From: Paranoxybacillus vitaminiphilus
GTDB lineage: Bacteria; Bacillota; Bacilli; Bacillales; Anoxybacillaceae
NCBI RefSeq assembly: GCF_003259935.1
Contig: NZ_QLMH01000014.1
Coordinates: forward strand, 1-64,000
DNA: 64,000 bases
Direction: 5' to 3'
Shown: positions 47,735 through 57,454 of the stretch, in pieces
Layout: every line of letters starts with the position of its first letter
Position numbering within the stretch: the stretch's first letter is position 1
Notes under the pieces: generated by a model
What the model was told of the DNA's origin: nothing
Database searches by the model: none
What the model saw: the letters and a program-made list of their open reading frames with translations, nothing else
Translations under genes and position numbers: made by a program

Positions 47735-47917
47735 TTATTTCTTACCGCCAACTAGTTTCCAGCCTGTTTGTGTTTTTTCGGTTTGGTTTACGTTTTCCAT
47801 GCGGTTGGAACCGCCGAATAGTTTTTGGCCGATACCGTTAACAAGCACTCCCATCATGGCAGTCATACCGATTACGAACAGTGCAACGATTGTAAGATCG
47901 ATAAAATATTGTGTCAC
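47735..47917 (-). CDS. Small single-helix membrane protein, unknown
   Basis: This 60-residue protein has one N-terminal helix (FIDLTIVALFVIGMTAMMGVL shortened by position 25) and a polar tail ending GWKLVGGKK. The start is GTG 47917, because GGAGGGG lies 6 bp upstream; the frame is open to 47938 at a TTG without such a site. I do not recognise it. It stands alone between opp and spx. Confidence 0.6.
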   Translation of the reverse strand: MTQYFIDLTIVALFVIGMTAMMGVLVNGIGQKLFGGSNRMENVNQTEKTQTGWKLVGGKK

Positions 47918-48334
47918 CCGTATCCCCTCCGTTGTCAACCATTTCTTCTACTTCTATTTTAGAAGATTTTTCTTCTAATTGAAAGAAATAGTTTAGATTA
48001 TTCTACAACCGCTTTCCTTGTTTGTTCTGTTGTATCGAGGGTAATAATGTTTTTTCGCTTTTCGCATATTTCTGAATTTAAATATGAATTTTTTCAACGT
48101 TTACAGGAGAAGTAGCGATGAAGGGGATGGCAATCATGTTTCAATCTGTTTTGTGATAAAGTTAGAAAAAATATATCTTTCTAAACAAATTTGTTGTATA
48201 ATATACAATATAAAATTAAAGTAATTTCAAATTAATACGTTTTTTAATCACCGCTTCTAGTCTTTGCTAGCATAGAGATTGACTGCTTTTTATCGATATA
48301 TATTTCGATCCTGTTAAGGGAGTGAAGCCGAGTT
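47918..48334 (+). promoter_or_regulatory. Intergenic region and probable spx promoter
   Basis: TATAAT lies at 48197-48202 without a convincing -35, leaving a leader of about 125 nt before spx. A hairpin-capable stretch (CTTCTAGTCTTTGCTAGCATAG) lies near 48255. B. subtilis spx has several stress-controlled promoters, so more than one start is likely. Nothing else is recognised in 47918-48190. Confidence 0.45.
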
Positions 48335-48733
48335 ATGGTAACATTGTATACTTCACCAAGTTGTACGTCATGCCGGAAAGCAAAGGCATGGTTAGAGAAA
48401 CATAATATTCCTTATGTTGAACGAAACATTTTTGCTGAACCATTAACGATTGAAGAGATTAAAGAAATTCTTCGTATGACAGAAAATGGAACAGATGAGA
48501 TTATTTCCACACGTTCTAAAATTTTTCAACAGCTTAATATAAATGTTGAATCGATGCCGTTGCAAGATTTGTATGAAGTGATTCGGCAAAATCCGGGGCT
48601 TTTGCGAAGACCGATTATCATTGATGAGAAGCGCCTGCAAGTAGGCTACAACGAAGATGAGATACGCCGTTTTCTGCCGAGAAAAGTGCGCACTTACCAT
48701 CTTCGTCAAGCACAGCGGCTTGTTAACCAATAA
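48335..48733 (+). CDS. spx: Transcriptional regulator Spx
   Basis: Spx is an ArsC-like regulator that binds the RNA polymerase alpha subunit during thiol stress. The 132-residue protein has the redox switch C10-x2-C13 in [11 protein letters not shown]. Its turnover by ClpXP needs YjbH, encoded at 55797. AAGGGAGTG precedes ATG 48335. Confidence 0.96.
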   Translation: MVTLYTSPSCTSCRKAKAWLEKHNIPYVERNIFAEPLTIEEIKEILRMTENGTDEIISTRSKIFQQLNINVESMPLQDLYEVIRQNPGLLRRPIIIDEKRLQVGYNEDEIRRFLPRKVRTYHLRQAQRLVNQ

Positions 48734-48737
48734 AAGG

Positions 48738-48771
48738 CTTCTACATGGTTTTTCCATGTAGAAGTTTTTTA
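48738..48771. terminator. Bidirectional terminator spx/yjbE
   Basis: Stem CTTCTACATGG / CCATGTAGAAG with a 5-T loop and a T run. The genes converge here. Confidence 0.85.
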
Positions 48772-48776
48772 TTTGG

Positions 48777-49442
48777 TTAATGTGTTTCTGCCCGGCGGTT
48801 TAAAATGCTTCCAAGAAAAATAACAATAATGATGGTGAGAATTGGCAGAATGGATTTGAAAAAGGTAAATTGGTCATATATATATTGGATTCGCTGTTCA
48901 TTTGTCATCATTTTTCCCGATGTGTAAGCTAAAATAGCTGCCCCGATATAAACGAGGATAGGATAACGTTCCATCCAATGAAGAATGACTTTACTGCCAA
49001 AAATAATAATAGGAACAGAGATAAGAAAACCAAAGATGACAAGAAAAGTATTGCCATGAGCTGCACCGGCAATCGCAATCACATTATCTAATCCCATCGC
49101 AATATCTGCTGTTACAATCGTTTGCACTGCCCGCCAAAGTGTAGCTCTAGGTTTTATAACAGCAGCATTTTCTTCTTTTGCAATAAGAAGCTTCAATGAA
49201 ATAAAAAGCAAGATCATGCCGCCAACTAACTGTAAAAATGGAACTTTTAACAAATAAACAACTGCAGCTGTCAAAATAATGCGAACGATAATGGCCAGCG
49301 CTGTCCCTAATATGATAGCAAGATTCCGCTGGCGTTCGGGAAGATTGCGGCTTGCCATCGCAATGACTACTGCATTATCTCCGCCGAGAATAATATCAAT
49401 GCCGACTATGATTAATATAGAAGAAATATGTTCATATATCAT
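48777..49442 (-). CDS. yjbE: TerC-family membrane protein YjbE
   Basis: This 221-residue protein has about seven helices and conserved acidic patches (GGDNAVVIAMA and IAMGLDNVIAIAGAA) typical of TerC proteins. Related bacillus proteins export manganese and metallate exoenzymes. Position between spx and mecA is as in B. subtilis. Confidence 0.88.
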   Translation of the reverse strand: MIYEHISSILIIVGIDIILGGDNAVVIAMASRNLPERQRNLAIILGTALAIIVRIILTAAVVYLLKVPFLQLVGGMILLFISLKLLIAKEENAAVIKPRATLWRAVQTIVTADIAMGLDNVIAIAGAAHGNTFLVIFGFLISVPIIIFGSKVILHWMERYPILVYIGAAILAYTSGKMMTNEQRIQYIYDQFTFFKSILPILTIIIVIFLGSILNRRAETH

Positions 49443-49657
49443 TCGCGTCCTCCGCTCATATTTTTCATTTCAACAAAAGTATAGTAGGACATGTCTAATT
49501 TCATCACTAAATTTTTAAATTAGGGGTTTTTTTATTTCCCTTCTCGCGTGTTTTATCATAAAATAGAAGTACAAGGCATATGCTTTTAGTTATAAGGCAT
49601 ATGCTCGGGGGTAAAAATCCCTTCAACATTCATAAACAGGAAGGGAGAGTCTTTCGT

Positions 49658-50335
49658 ATGGAAATGGAGCGTATTAATGAGCATACTGTTAAATTTTACA
49701 TCTCATATGTTGACATAGAGGAGCGCGGCTTTGATCGAGAAGAAATTTGGTATAACCGTGAGCGAAGCGAAGAGTTATTTTGGGAAATGATGGACGAGGT
49801 TCATAGCGAAGGTGATTTTTCGCTTGAAGGTCCGCTTTGGATTCAAGTCCAAGCGCTGGAAAAAGGATTGGAAGTGTTAGTAACAAAAGCGCAGCTGTCT
49901 AAAGATGGAAGCAAACTTGAGCTTCCGCTTCCGGAAGATAAAATAAAAGATTTTCCGGTAGATGAAAAAATCGAAGAGCTGCTTGACCAGCATTTTAATG
50001 TTGGGAAAGATGTAGAAGTTTTACCGGAAGAGGATGAAGAAGCTCTTCATTTTACAATTTATTTCAAGGATATTGAAGATTTGATTGCTTTAGCTCATCG
50101 TGCCGATTTTACAAATCTCAACAACCGTTTATTCATGTTCGAAAATCGTTATTATTTATATGTTGAATTTAATGAAGATGATTATGAAGAACATGAAATT
50201 GATAATATGTTAAGTCTGTTGTTAGAATATGGAATGGATTCACAGCTAACGATTTATCGTCTTGAAGAATACGGAAAAGAGATTATTCAAGAAAACGCTT
50301 TAGCGACGTTAGCAAAACATTTTCCATTGAAATAA
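49658..50335 (+). CDS. mecA: ClpC adaptor protein MecA
   Basis: MecA delivers ComK and other substrates to ClpCP. The 225-residue protein opens MEMERINEHTVKFYISYVD, followed by an acidic linker and the C-terminal ClpC-binding domain. ATG 49658 is chosen by family start and by GGAAGGGAGAG upstream; the frame is open to 49580. Confidence 0.95.
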   Translation: MEMERINEHTVKFYISYVDIEERGFDREEIWYNRERSEELFWEMMDEVHSEGDFSLEGPLWIQVQALEKGLEVLVTKAQLSKDGSKLELPLPEDKIKDFPVDEKIEELLDQHFNVGKDVEVLPEEDEEALHFTIYFKDIEDLIALAHRADFTNLNNRLFMFENRYYLYVEFNEDDYEEHEIDNMLSLLLEYGMDSQLTIYRLEEYGKEIIQENALATLAKHFPLK

Positions 50336-50337
50336 AA

Positions 50338-50453
50338 GGGCTGTCCCATAAGGGTCTGACCTGGCACACCATTCACCGTATATCGTGTCATTACCAAACA
50401 TGATGTATGATATATTGTGGTTGTAGGGTCTGACCTTTTGCTTTAGACAGCCC
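50338..50453. repeat. Palindromic intergenic repeat, copy F
   Basis: Arms GGGCTGTCCCATAAGGGTC and GACCTTTTGCTTTAGACAGCCC enclose TATATCGTGTCAT / ATGATGTATGATATA. It lies between mecA and cls in the same orientation, 46 bp before the cls start, so it may separate the two transcripts. Confidence 0.8.
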
Positions 50454-50498
50454 TTTTTTCCGCGAATTGAATCTGATGTAATGGTTAGGTGAAAATCG

Positions 50499-52010
50499 TT
50501 GCGAAACGCATTGCAAGTTCTCATATTCATCTTTTTAATCGGCATTTTATTTTTCATTTCAAAAGACTACTTAGAAGGCTGGATTTTTGGTTTTCTCAGC
50601 CTTTTAATTACTTGTTCGGTTATTTTTATCGCATTTGTGATTTCCTTAGAGAACCGGCATCCAACGCAAACATTGACGTGGCTGGTTGTACTTGGAAGTT
50701 TTCCGCTGCTTGGCTTTTTCTTTTATTTAATGTTCGGACAAAATTATCGAAAAAAACGGCTATTTAAGAAAAAAGCGGCACTTGATGAGCAAGCTTTTTT
50801 AAAGTTCGAAGGAAATCGCCATTTTCAATTTGAGGATCTCCATTATATAAGTGAGCATCAACAGCCTCTGCTTCGTCTCGCACATCGTCTTGGAAAAAGC
50901 CCGATTTCACTTGCTACGGAAACGAAAGTACTCACAAACGGTGAAGCTACTTTTGCGGCGATTTTTGAGGAGTTAAAAAAAGCGACCCACCATATTCATT
51001 TAGAGTACTATATTGTAAGGCATGATGAAGTCGGACAGGAGCTAAAGGAAATATTAATCGACAAGGCAAAAAAAGGAGTTCATGTCCGGTTTCTTTATGA
51101 TGCCGTTGGAAGCTGGAAACTTTCCAATACATATATTGAGGAGCTGCGGGAAGCAGGGGTGGAAATGGTTCCTTTTTCTCCTGTCCGCCTGCCGTTTTTA
51201 AATAACAAAATTAATTTCCGCAACCATCGGAAAATTATTGTCATTGACGGGACAATCGGCTTTGTCGGCGGCTTAAATATTGGTGATGAGTATTTAGGGA
51301 AAAATGAGTATTTCGGATTTTGGCGCGATACGCATCTATGGCTCAAAGGAGAAGCTGTGCGTACGCTTCAGCTTATTTTTTTGCAGGATTGGTATTATAT
51401 GACGGGGCAAACGTTATTAACGCTGAACTATTTATCACCTAAGCTTGCCGAAAACAGTGGCCAGGGCGGCGTTCAATTGATTGCCGGCGGTCCGGACAAC
51501 GAATGGGAAGTCATTAAACATTTATTTTTTGCAATGATTACATCGGCAAAAAAATCGATTTGGATTGCTTCGCCATATTTTGTTCCTGATGAAGATATTT
51601 TAACAGCTTTAAAAGTGGCGGCGTTAAGCGGCATTGATGTCCGTCTTCTCGTTCCGCAGCGTCCCGATAAAAAAATCGTTTTTTACGCATCCCGTTCGTA
51701 TTTTCCGGCGCTACTTGAAGCCGGAGCGAAAATTTATGAGTATGGGAAAGGTTTTTTGCACAGCAAAATTATTATCGTCGATGGAGAGCTTGCTTCGATC
51801 GGGACAGCCAATATGGACATGCGGAGCTTTCATCTTAATTTTGAAGTGAATGCCTTTTTATATCATACAGACAGCACAAAAACACTTGTCAGTGATTTTC
51901 TTCAAGATATTGAAGATTCCACACTCATTGACTATGATGTGTTTAAAAAGCGTCCGATTTGGATTCGCATTGTCGAATCGACAGCAAGATTATTATCACC
52001 GCTTCTTTAA
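50499..52010 (+). CDS. cls: Cardiolipin synthase
   Basis: This membrane enzyme of the phospholipase D family joins phosphatidylglycerol to cardiolipin. The 503-residue protein has two N-terminal helices and two HKD motifs (NHRKIIVIDG and HSKIIIVDG). The start is taken as TTG 50499 with a weak AGGTG upstream. Other bacilli carry several paralogues, so redundancy is likely. Confidence 0.92.
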   Translation: MRNALQVLIFIFLIGILFFISKDYLEGWIFGFLSLLITCSVIFIAFVISLENRHPTQTLTWLVVLGSFPLLGFFFYLMFGQNYRKKRLFKKKAALDEQAFLKFEGNRHFQFEDLHYISEHQQPLLRLAHRLGKSPISLATETKVLTNGEATFAAIFEELKKATHHIHLEYYIVRHDEVGQELKEILIDKAKKGVHVRFLYDAVGSWKLSNTYIEELREAGVEMVPFSPVRLPFLNNKINFRNHRKIIVIDGTIGFVGGLNIGDEYLGKNEYFGFWRDTHLWLKGEAVRTLQLIFLQDWYYMTGQTLLTLNYLSPKLAENSGQGGVQLIAGGPDNEWEVIKHLFFAMITSAKKSIWIASPYFVPDEDILTALKVAALSGIDVRLLVPQRPDKKIVFYASRSYFPALLEAGAKIYEYGKGFLHSKIIIVDGELASIGTANMDMRSFHLNFEVNAFLYHTDSTKTLVSDFLQDIEDSTLIDYDVFKKRPIWIRIVESTARLLSPLL

Positions 52011-52013
52011 TGA

Positions 52014-52050
52014 GGCTTTCTTATAAGGGACGAACCCTTATGAGAAAGCC
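52014..52050 (+). repeat. Short palindromic repeat, copy G
   Basis: Stem GGCTTTCTTATAAGGG / CCCTTATGAGAAAGCC with loop ACGAA, then a T run. It shares the CTTATAAGGG arm of the long repeats but lacks the AT core. It works as the cls terminator. Confidence 0.75.
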
Positions 52051-52127
52051 CTTTTTAGTTAAAAGCAGGACTTTTTGAGAGAGCAACGAATGTATTAAAT
52101 ATTTCATTGTATAAGGAGGATGATGCT

Positions 52128-53318
52128 TTGCTTGTTGCCTTGTTAAAAAACGGCTCACCTATATCTTTGCTGGATGATTGGAGCATAGAGCAGCTTGATT
52201 GGTTGCGGAAGAAAGAAACGTTTATTTGTCCGGTATGCAAAAATGAGGTTGTGTTAAAATTAGGAAGAAAGCGTATTACACATTTCGCCCATCGAAAGGA
52301 AGCTGTTTGTGCTATTGAACATGAAACAGAGTCTTCTTATCATTTGGCAGGAAAAGCGGATTTGTTTCAATGGTTAAAAAGGCAAGGTTTAGAGATAAAG
52401 CTTGAACCGTATTTGCAGTCCATCCGGCAACGCCCTGATTTGCTGTTTTCGTATAAAGGAAAAACATACGCTATCGAATATCAATGTTCCACAATAAGTG
52501 AAGAACTGTTTCGAAAGCGGACGGCTTCGTTTTTAAAAGCAGGAATTAAGCCGTTATGGATTCTCGGCGCGAATCGTTTCCATCGCTCTTCTGCTTATTC
52601 TTTCAGACTTTCCGCTTTTCAATGGCTGTTTGCCCATCCGGCATTGCCTCCATCTCATCTCCTAATTCTTTATTATTGCCCGCAAACAAAACGATTTTTT
52701 CGTATTGTTCCTCTTGCCTCTTTTTCCGTTTATAACACTTTCTCAACGGTTATTATCGATTCTGTTGAACGGCTGTCATTCGAGAAACTGTTCCATATAG
52801 ATTCTATTTCATTGCCAAGCATGTTTTGGCACGAATGGTTCATGCAGAAAAAACGCTGGCGGCTGACGTTTCCGTTTTATCCAACGAAAGAAAATCGTCT
52901 CGTTTGCACGTATTTTTATAAGCATAATATCGTTCCCGCACTTTTTCCGATTGAAGCAGGTTTGCCAATTAAATATGGCTATTTATTTGAAACACCGCCG
53001 TTTATTTGGCAGACGTATATATTCATTGTTATGATGAAAAAGCAAAAAAACGGTATGTTTTATTTTAGCGATGTATACTCATCCATCAGCCAAATGGTGC
53101 GCACTCGCAAACTAAAAGTAAGAAACTTGCCGCTTCACTACTTTCGCGCGATTAACGAGTATTTATTATTGCTTGTACAACTAGGATATATAAAAATAGT
53201 GAATAGCACGACCTTTCAGCTAATCAAACCGTTTACCGTTCCAAAAACGATTGAGGAAGCGCTCAAAATGGATTATGAGTTGCTAAAAATAATCGAAAAA
53301 CGCGGTTTTATCCTTTAG
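52128..53318 (+). CDS. coiA: Competence protein CoiA
   Basis: CoiA helps recombination of incoming DNA in transformation. The 396-residue protein has an N-terminal zinc finger-like CPVCKNEVVLKLG, then a nuclease-type region (RPDLLFSYKGKTYAIEYQCS) with conserved Asp, Glu and Gln. TTG 52128 is preferred because AAGGAGG lies about 10 bp upstream. The frame is open to 52107, which would include the ribosome site. Confidence 0.88.
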   Translation: MLVALLKNGSPISLLDDWSIEQLDWLRKKETFICPVCKNEVVLKLGRKRITHFAHRKEAVCAIEHETESSYHLAGKADLFQWLKRQGLEIKLEPYLQSIRQRPDLLFSYKGKTYAIEYQCSTISEELFRKRTASFLKAGIKPLWILGANRFHRSSAYSFRLSAFQWLFAHPALPPSHLLILYYCPQTKRFFRIVPLASFSVYNTFSTVIIDSVERLSFEKLFHIDSISLPSMFWHEWFMQKKRWRLTFPFYPTKENRLVCTYFYKHNIVPALFPIEAGLPIKYGYLFETPPFIWQTYIFIVMMKKQKNGMFYFSDVYSSISQMVRTRKLKVRNLPLHYFRAINEYLLLLVQLGYIKIVNSTTFQLIKPFTVPKTIEEALKMDYELLKIIEKRGFIL

Positions 53319-53390
53319 TTTAGAGGGAATTTCCGAAAAAATCGAGAATACTATTAAATGCATCCATAAAGGAAAAGGAGGTTTGCCGGC

Positions 53391-55205
53391 ATGGCAGAAA
53401 ATAAAACAGTCAAAACGCTTCCTTCCCGAAGCGAAATCCCTGTTGAGGACACGTGGAGACTAGAAGACATTTTTCCTACCGACGAAGCGTGGGAACAAGA
53501 GTTTCAAGAAGTGAAAAAAATGATTCCGAACATTTTGAACTACCAAGGAAAACTTGGCGAATCAGCAGACGTTCTTTACGAGGCGCTTCAATATCAAGAT
53601 GAATTATCGATGCGGCTAGGCAAGCTGTATACATATGCCCATATGCGCTATGACCAAGATACAACGAATTCGTTTTATCAAGGTTTGAACGACCGTGCTT
53701 CCAATCTTTATTCTGAAGCAGCAAGCGCGATGTCGTTTATCGTTCCGGAAATTTTATCGATTGATGAAAATAAACTAAAAACGTTTCTTGAAGAAAACGC
53801 GGAATTGCGATTGTATGAACATGCTTTAGATGAAATCAACCGCCAGCGCCGGCATGTTTTATCGGCAAAAGAAGAGGCGCTGCTCGCTCAAGCGGCAGAA
53901 GTAATGGCATCATCAAGCAATACGTTTGGGATGTTGAACAATGCCGATTTAACATTTCCAACGATTATTGATGAAAACGGCGACGAAGTGGAGGTGACAC
54001 ACGGCCGCTATATCCGTTTTCTTGAGAGCGAAGATCGCCGCGTACGCCGTGATGCGTTTAAAGCGGTTTATGAAACATACGGCAAATATAAAAACACATT
54101 TGCGAGCACATTAAACGGGGCGGTTAAAAAGGACAACTTCTTTGCGCGCGTCCGCAATTACAAATCAGCCCGTGAAGCGGCATTAAGCAGCAATAACATT
54201 CCGGAAAGCGTGTACGACAATCTCGTCGAGACGATTAATAAAAATTTGCATTTGCTACACCGCTATGTCCGCTTACGTAAAAAAGTATTAGGCGTTGACG
54301 AATTGCATATGTATGACTTATATACACCGCTTGTGAAAAATGTAAACATGAAAGTCACATATGAAGAAGCAAAAGAGTATTTGTTAAAAGGACTGGCTCC
54401 GCTTGGTGAAGATTATTTGAATGTCATCAAAGAAGGCTTTGAAAACCGCTGGGTCGATGTCCATGAAAATAAAGGAAAACGAAGCGGAGCGTATTCATCA
54501 GGTTCATATGGCACAAATCCGTATATCTTAATGAACTGGCAGGACAATGTAAACAACTTGTTTACGCTCGCTCATGAATTTGGACATTCTGTACACAGCT
54601 ATTACACAAGAAAAACGCAGCCATATGTATATGGAAATTATTCGATTTTCGTCGCAGAAGTAGCATCGACGTGCAACGAGGCGCTGTTAAATGATTATTT
54701 GTTAAAAACGATTGATGATGAGAAAAAACGTCTGTACTTGTTGAATCATTATTTGGAAGCCTTCCGCGGCACGGTGTTCCGGCAAACGATGTTTGCTGAG
54801 TTTGAACATATCATTCATCTAAAAGCGCAGGAAGGCGAAGCATTAACGGCTGATTTGTTGACATCGATTTATTATGATTTAAATAAAAAGTATTTCGGTG
54901 ATGACATTGTCATTGATGAAGAAATTGGTTTAGAATGGGCGCGCATTCCGCACTTTTATTACAATTACTACGTCTACCAATATGCGACAGGATTCAGTGC
55001 GGCAACCGCATTAAGCAAACAAATTTTAGAGGAAGGAGAACCGGCTGTAAAGCGTTATATCGAGTTCTTAAAAGCGGGAAGCTCCGATTATCCAATTGAA
55101 GTGTTGAAAAAAGCGGGCGTCGATATGACGACAGCGAAGCCGATTGAGGAAGCATGCAAGGTGTTTGCACAAAAATTAGAAGAAATGGAACAGCTTCTGT
55201 CATAA
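53391..55205 (+). CDS. pepF: Oligoendopeptidase F
   Basis: This M3B zinc metallopeptidase cuts short peptides in the cytoplasm. The 604-residue protein has the zinc motif LAHEFGHSVHS with a downstream glutamate in EVASTCNEAL. AAAGGAGG precedes ATG 53391. It could process peptides brought in by Opp. Confidence 0.96.
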   Translation: MAENKTVKTLPSRSEIPVEDTWRLEDIFPTDEAWEQEFQEVKKMIPNILNYQGKLGESADVLYEALQYQDELSMRLGKLYTYAHMRYDQDTTNSFYQGLNDRASNLYSEAASAMSFIVPEILSIDENKLKTFLEENAELRLYEHALDEINRQRRHVLSAKEEALLAQAAEVMASSSNTFGMLNNADLTFPTIIDENGDEVEVTHGRYIRFLESEDRRVRRDAFKAVYETYGKYKNTFASTLNGAVKKDNFFARVRNYKSAREAALSSNNIPESVYDNLVETINKNLHLLHRYVRLRKKVLGVDELHMYDLYTPLVKNVNMKVTYEEAKEYLLKGLAPLGEDYLNVIKEGFENRWVDVHENKGKRSGAYSSGSYGTNPYILMNWQDNVNNLFTLAHEFGHSVHSYYTRKTQPYVYGNYSIFVAEVASTCNEALLNDYLLKTIDDEKKRLYLLNHYLEAFRGTVFRQTMFAEFEHIIHLKAQEGEALTADLLTSIYYDLNKKYFGDDIVIDEEIGLEWARIPHFYYNYYVYQYATGFSAATALSKQILEEGEPAVKRYIEFLKAGSSDYPIEVLKKAGVDMTTAKPIEEACKVFAQKLEEMEQLLS

Positions 55206-55297
55206 GCAAAAACAGAGGGGTTGCCTCCCATAAATGTATGTTCTCACATATAGCGTTTTGTCCATTGTTATGCGTTGTGGGGGGCTGCCACTTTGCT

Positions 55298-55477
55298 TTA
55301 GTGTTTAAATCCGTTAAAGCGATTTCGATGATTTAATATCGATAGTGTAAAGAGGATGGAGAGAAATAATAGTGGCGCTGCAATAAGGAGTGGAACAAGC
55401 TTCATAAGTCCTAATAAATAGAAAAATAAAGAAACGATCGTCATTAATCCGGCAAAAAAGAGCGGGAGTTTTTTCAT
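55298..55477 (-). CDS. Small two-helix membrane protein, unknown
   Basis: This 59-residue protein has two closely spaced hydrophobic helices and a basic end (NHRNRFNGFKH). ATG 55477 follows CGGAGGAG; the longer frame to 55501 would read through that site. I do not recognise a family. Confidence 0.6.
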   Translation of the reverse strand: MKKLPLFFAGLMTIVSLFFYLLGLMKLVPLLIAAPLLFLSILFTLSILNHRNRFNGFKH

Positions 55478-55618
55478 AATCTCCTCCGAAATTGTTTTCA
55501 TTCTTCATATATTTTAACTATATGATCGTTCATAAAATTCATTCATGATCACTTAGGCGCTTGGATTATAACAATTGTTGAGCTGCTATTTCATAATCAA
55601 TATCAATTATGACAAAAA

Positions 55619-55632
55619 TGTGAACAATCACA
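55619..55632 (+). promoter_or_regulatory. Rex-like or FNR-like palindrome upstream of roxS
   Basis: TGTGAACAATCACA is a palindrome with a 4-bp spacer, shorter than the FNR sites in this window (6 bp). It resembles a compressed Rex half-site pair (TTGTGA..TCACAA). In B. subtilis roxS is repressed by Rex. It lies about 60 bp before the predicted start. Confidence 0.45.
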
Positions 55633-55679
55633 CAAAGTTATTGTCAAAACTCAAAAAGGTTTGCTATTATAATAACGTG

Positions 55680-55796
55680 AATGGAATCACAAACAAACAA
55701 ACTTATACCCCTTTGTTTGACCGTGAAAAATTTCTCCCATCCCCTTTGTTGTCTTGATGACGAGAAAAAGACTCGGCATTTGCCGAGTCTTTTTCT
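55680..55796 (+). ncRNA. roxS: Small regulatory RNA RoxS (RsaE)
   Basis: TATAAT at 55668-55673 and a terminator ending near 55796 define a transcript of about 117 nt with no open frame. It contains two copies of CCCCTTTG (55708-55715 and 55741-55748) and the stretch TTTCTCCCATCCCC, the C-rich target-pairing motifs I recall from RoxS/RsaE. In Staphylococcus aureus the RNA lies between pepF and yjbH, the same context as here. RoxS adjusts central metabolism and NAD/NADH balance in response to NO and redox state. Confidence 0.88.
55765..55796. terminator. Bidirectional terminator roxS/yjbH
   Basis: Stem AAAAAGACTCGGCA / TGCCGAGTCTTTTT with a short TT loop, symmetric A and T tracts, between convergent roxS and yjbH. 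Confidence 0.9.
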
Positions 55797-56690
55797 TTAT
55801 TTATCTGCACAGGAGATATATCGCCAAAATGTTCCATATTTCACTGGAACTTTTTCTACTTTTTGTTTCAACTGCAATTTTTTCATTTCCCTTTCGACTT
55901 CATTTGGCGGCATATTATAGACAACCGCGATTTCTTTTGTAGCGACAAAATTAAAATAACTTAAAAATGACTCCAGCGGTGGTGGAGGAGCTGGTTCAGG
56001 CAGAAATCCGAGCATTTCATGGATAAGCTCCACATAGATTTCATAAGGATAACAGCCGGAAATTTTTATGCCTTCCTCTTCGATATTTTCGTTGAAGAAA
56101 ACAAGGGAAGGGATTTCATGAACATCCATCTCTGAAGTAATTTTTAAATCGCATTGAAATGCTTTGGCTGCACTGTTTGAGTAAAGGTCTTTCATAAATT
56201 CATCCACATCGAGCTGAACGCTTTTGGCACATTCAATTAATATAGCTGGATTAGAAATATCTTGTTTTTCTAAAAAAACGACTTCTTGCAATTTCCTTAA
56301 AAACCGGATTCCTGCGCTCCTCCCTTGCAGCTCTGCGGCTTTAATGGCAATAGAGGCAGCGTAAGGGGGAGAAATGGGATTTTCCAATGATAAACTTCTG
56401 TCACAAGCCATTCTCGAGCGGCTTGCTGTTCGCTCCCATGTTTGCGCGATATTTTCAAACTTTTGTTTTTTCGTTACATTTAGCGTTGCTAATTTTCCGC
56501 TTAATACATATCTGAGAGTAAAATAGCGTCCGTATTCAATAAAAAGCTTTTTAATGATTGGCTCAAGTGCCCAACATTCAGGGCATAGCGGATCGATAAA
56601 TAAGTAAATTTCTAAAGGTTTTTTCTCGCTTCGGCAATGCTGGGAAGCCGGCCAAGTGTTTGTCTCTTTCCCAGCTAACTTGTCGCTCAA
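55797..56690 (-). CDS. yjbH: ClpXP adaptor for Spx degradation, YjbH/SpxH
   Basis: YjbH presents Spx to ClpXP. The 297-residue DsbA-like protein has C36-x2-C39 in [12 protein letters not shown] and a histidine-rich N-terminal region (ASQHCR). A proline-rich stretch (PEPAPPPP) precedes the C-terminal part. ATG 56690 overlaps the yjbI stop by 4 nt. It is encoded 7 kb from its target spx. Confidence 0.92.
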   Translation of the reverse strand: MSDKLAGKETNTWPASQHCRSEKKPLEIYLFIDPLCPECWALEPIIKKLFIEYGRYFTLRYVLSGKLATLNVTKKQKFENIAQTWERTASRSRMACDRSLSLENPISPPYAASIAIKAAELQGRSAGIRFLRKLQEVVFLEKQDISNPAILIECAKSVQLDVDEFMKDLYSNSAAKAFQCDLKITSEMDVHEIPSLVFFNENIEEEGIKISGCYPYEIYVELIHEMLGFLPEPAPPPPLESFLSYFNFVATKEIAVVYNMPPNEVEREMKKLQLKQKVEKVPVKYGTFWRYISCADK

Positions 56691-57097
56691 GTGAATACTC
56701 CTTTCTCTGTAGAATTGTCTGGTGTATTAACCATATGATGAGCTGTTAAAACAAGCCGTTGAAAAAACTCTTCACGCAAGGGGCCGGACAAACCAACTTC
56801 ATCCATTGCTTCACTCATACAAGAAAGCCATGCTTTTGCCCGTGTAGGTGTAATTTCGAATGGTAAATGGCGAGCCCGCAGCATTGGATGACCATGCTCT
56901 TCCGTATAGAGAGGCGGTCCGCCTAAATATTGTGTTAAAAACTGCTTCTGCTTTCTTGCTGTTTCCGTTAAGTCTTTTGGGAAGATCGGCGCCAGATCCG
57001 GATGCCTTGCCACAAGTTTATAAAAAGCTTCGACAAGCTTTGAAATCATTTCTTCTCCGCCAATCGCTTCATAAGGTGTCTCGAATTGCTTTGCCAT
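56687..57097 (-). CDS. yjbI: Truncated haemoglobin YjbI (group II)
   Basis: This 136-residue 2-on-2 globin has the proximal histidine region in [15 protein letters not shown] and Tyr/Trp positions usual for group II. Related proteins bind O2 and NO tightly and may detoxify NO. CTAAAGGAG precedes ATG 57097; the frame is open to 57151. It shares an operon with yjbH. Confidence 0.9.
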   Translation of the reverse strand: MAKQFETPYEAIGGEEMISKLVEAFYKLVARHPDLAPIFPKDLTETARKQKQFLTQYLGGPPLYTEEHGHPMLRARHLPFEITPTRAKAWLSCMSEAMDEVGLSGPLREEFFQRLVLTAHHMVNTPDNSTEKGVFT

Positions 57098-57190
57098 ATT
57101 CCAAAACTCCTTTAGAAAATAAATATTACGTACTGCTATTTTAACAATCACGATGGCTTATCTCAAATAAAGCGCCTCAAAAAAAAAAAA

Positions 57191-57449
57191 GCGGAGGCGG
57201 CTTGCTTAGCTCTCGAAGCCAAATGTTCTTCACCCGCAGAAGTGCTTGACACTTCGAGGGGGAAGGTTATTTGGCAGAAGAGAGCTAGCCGCCGAAGCTG
57301 GACAAAAAAAAGCGGAGGCGGCTCAATTTCGCCTAAAGGCTGCCCACGTCCTGTGGGCAACGGCGAAATGTCGCCATCCTAGCTCCCTCAAAGCCAAATG
57401 TTCTTCGCCTGCAGAAGTGCTTGGCGCTTCGAGAAGAAGAGAGCTAGAT
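57191..57449. repeat. Two copies of a GC-rich structured repeat
   Basis: Copy 1 (57191-57303) and copy 2 (57312-57449) each begin GCGGAGGCGGCT after an A tract and share GAAGCCAAATGTTCTTC, GCAGAAGTGCTTG and GAGAGCTAG. Copy 1 ends with the matching arm AGCCGCCGAAGCTGGAC. Copy 2 lacks it and has a 60-nt insert that folds on itself (TTTCGCC / GGCGAAA, GCCCAC / GTGGGC). No coding content. It lies between yjbJ and yjbI on the minus strand. Confidence 0.75.
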
Positions 57450-57454
57450 AAACA

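Noticed and set aside
48335-48733. Arsenate reductase
   Set aside because: The CxxC at residues 10-13, the length and the mecA/yjbH neighbourhood identify Spx.
55575-55942. Short forward frames between the small membrane gene and yjbH
   Set aside because: The segment holds the roxS promoter, RNA and terminator and then the yjbH antisense; the frames lack ribosome sites.
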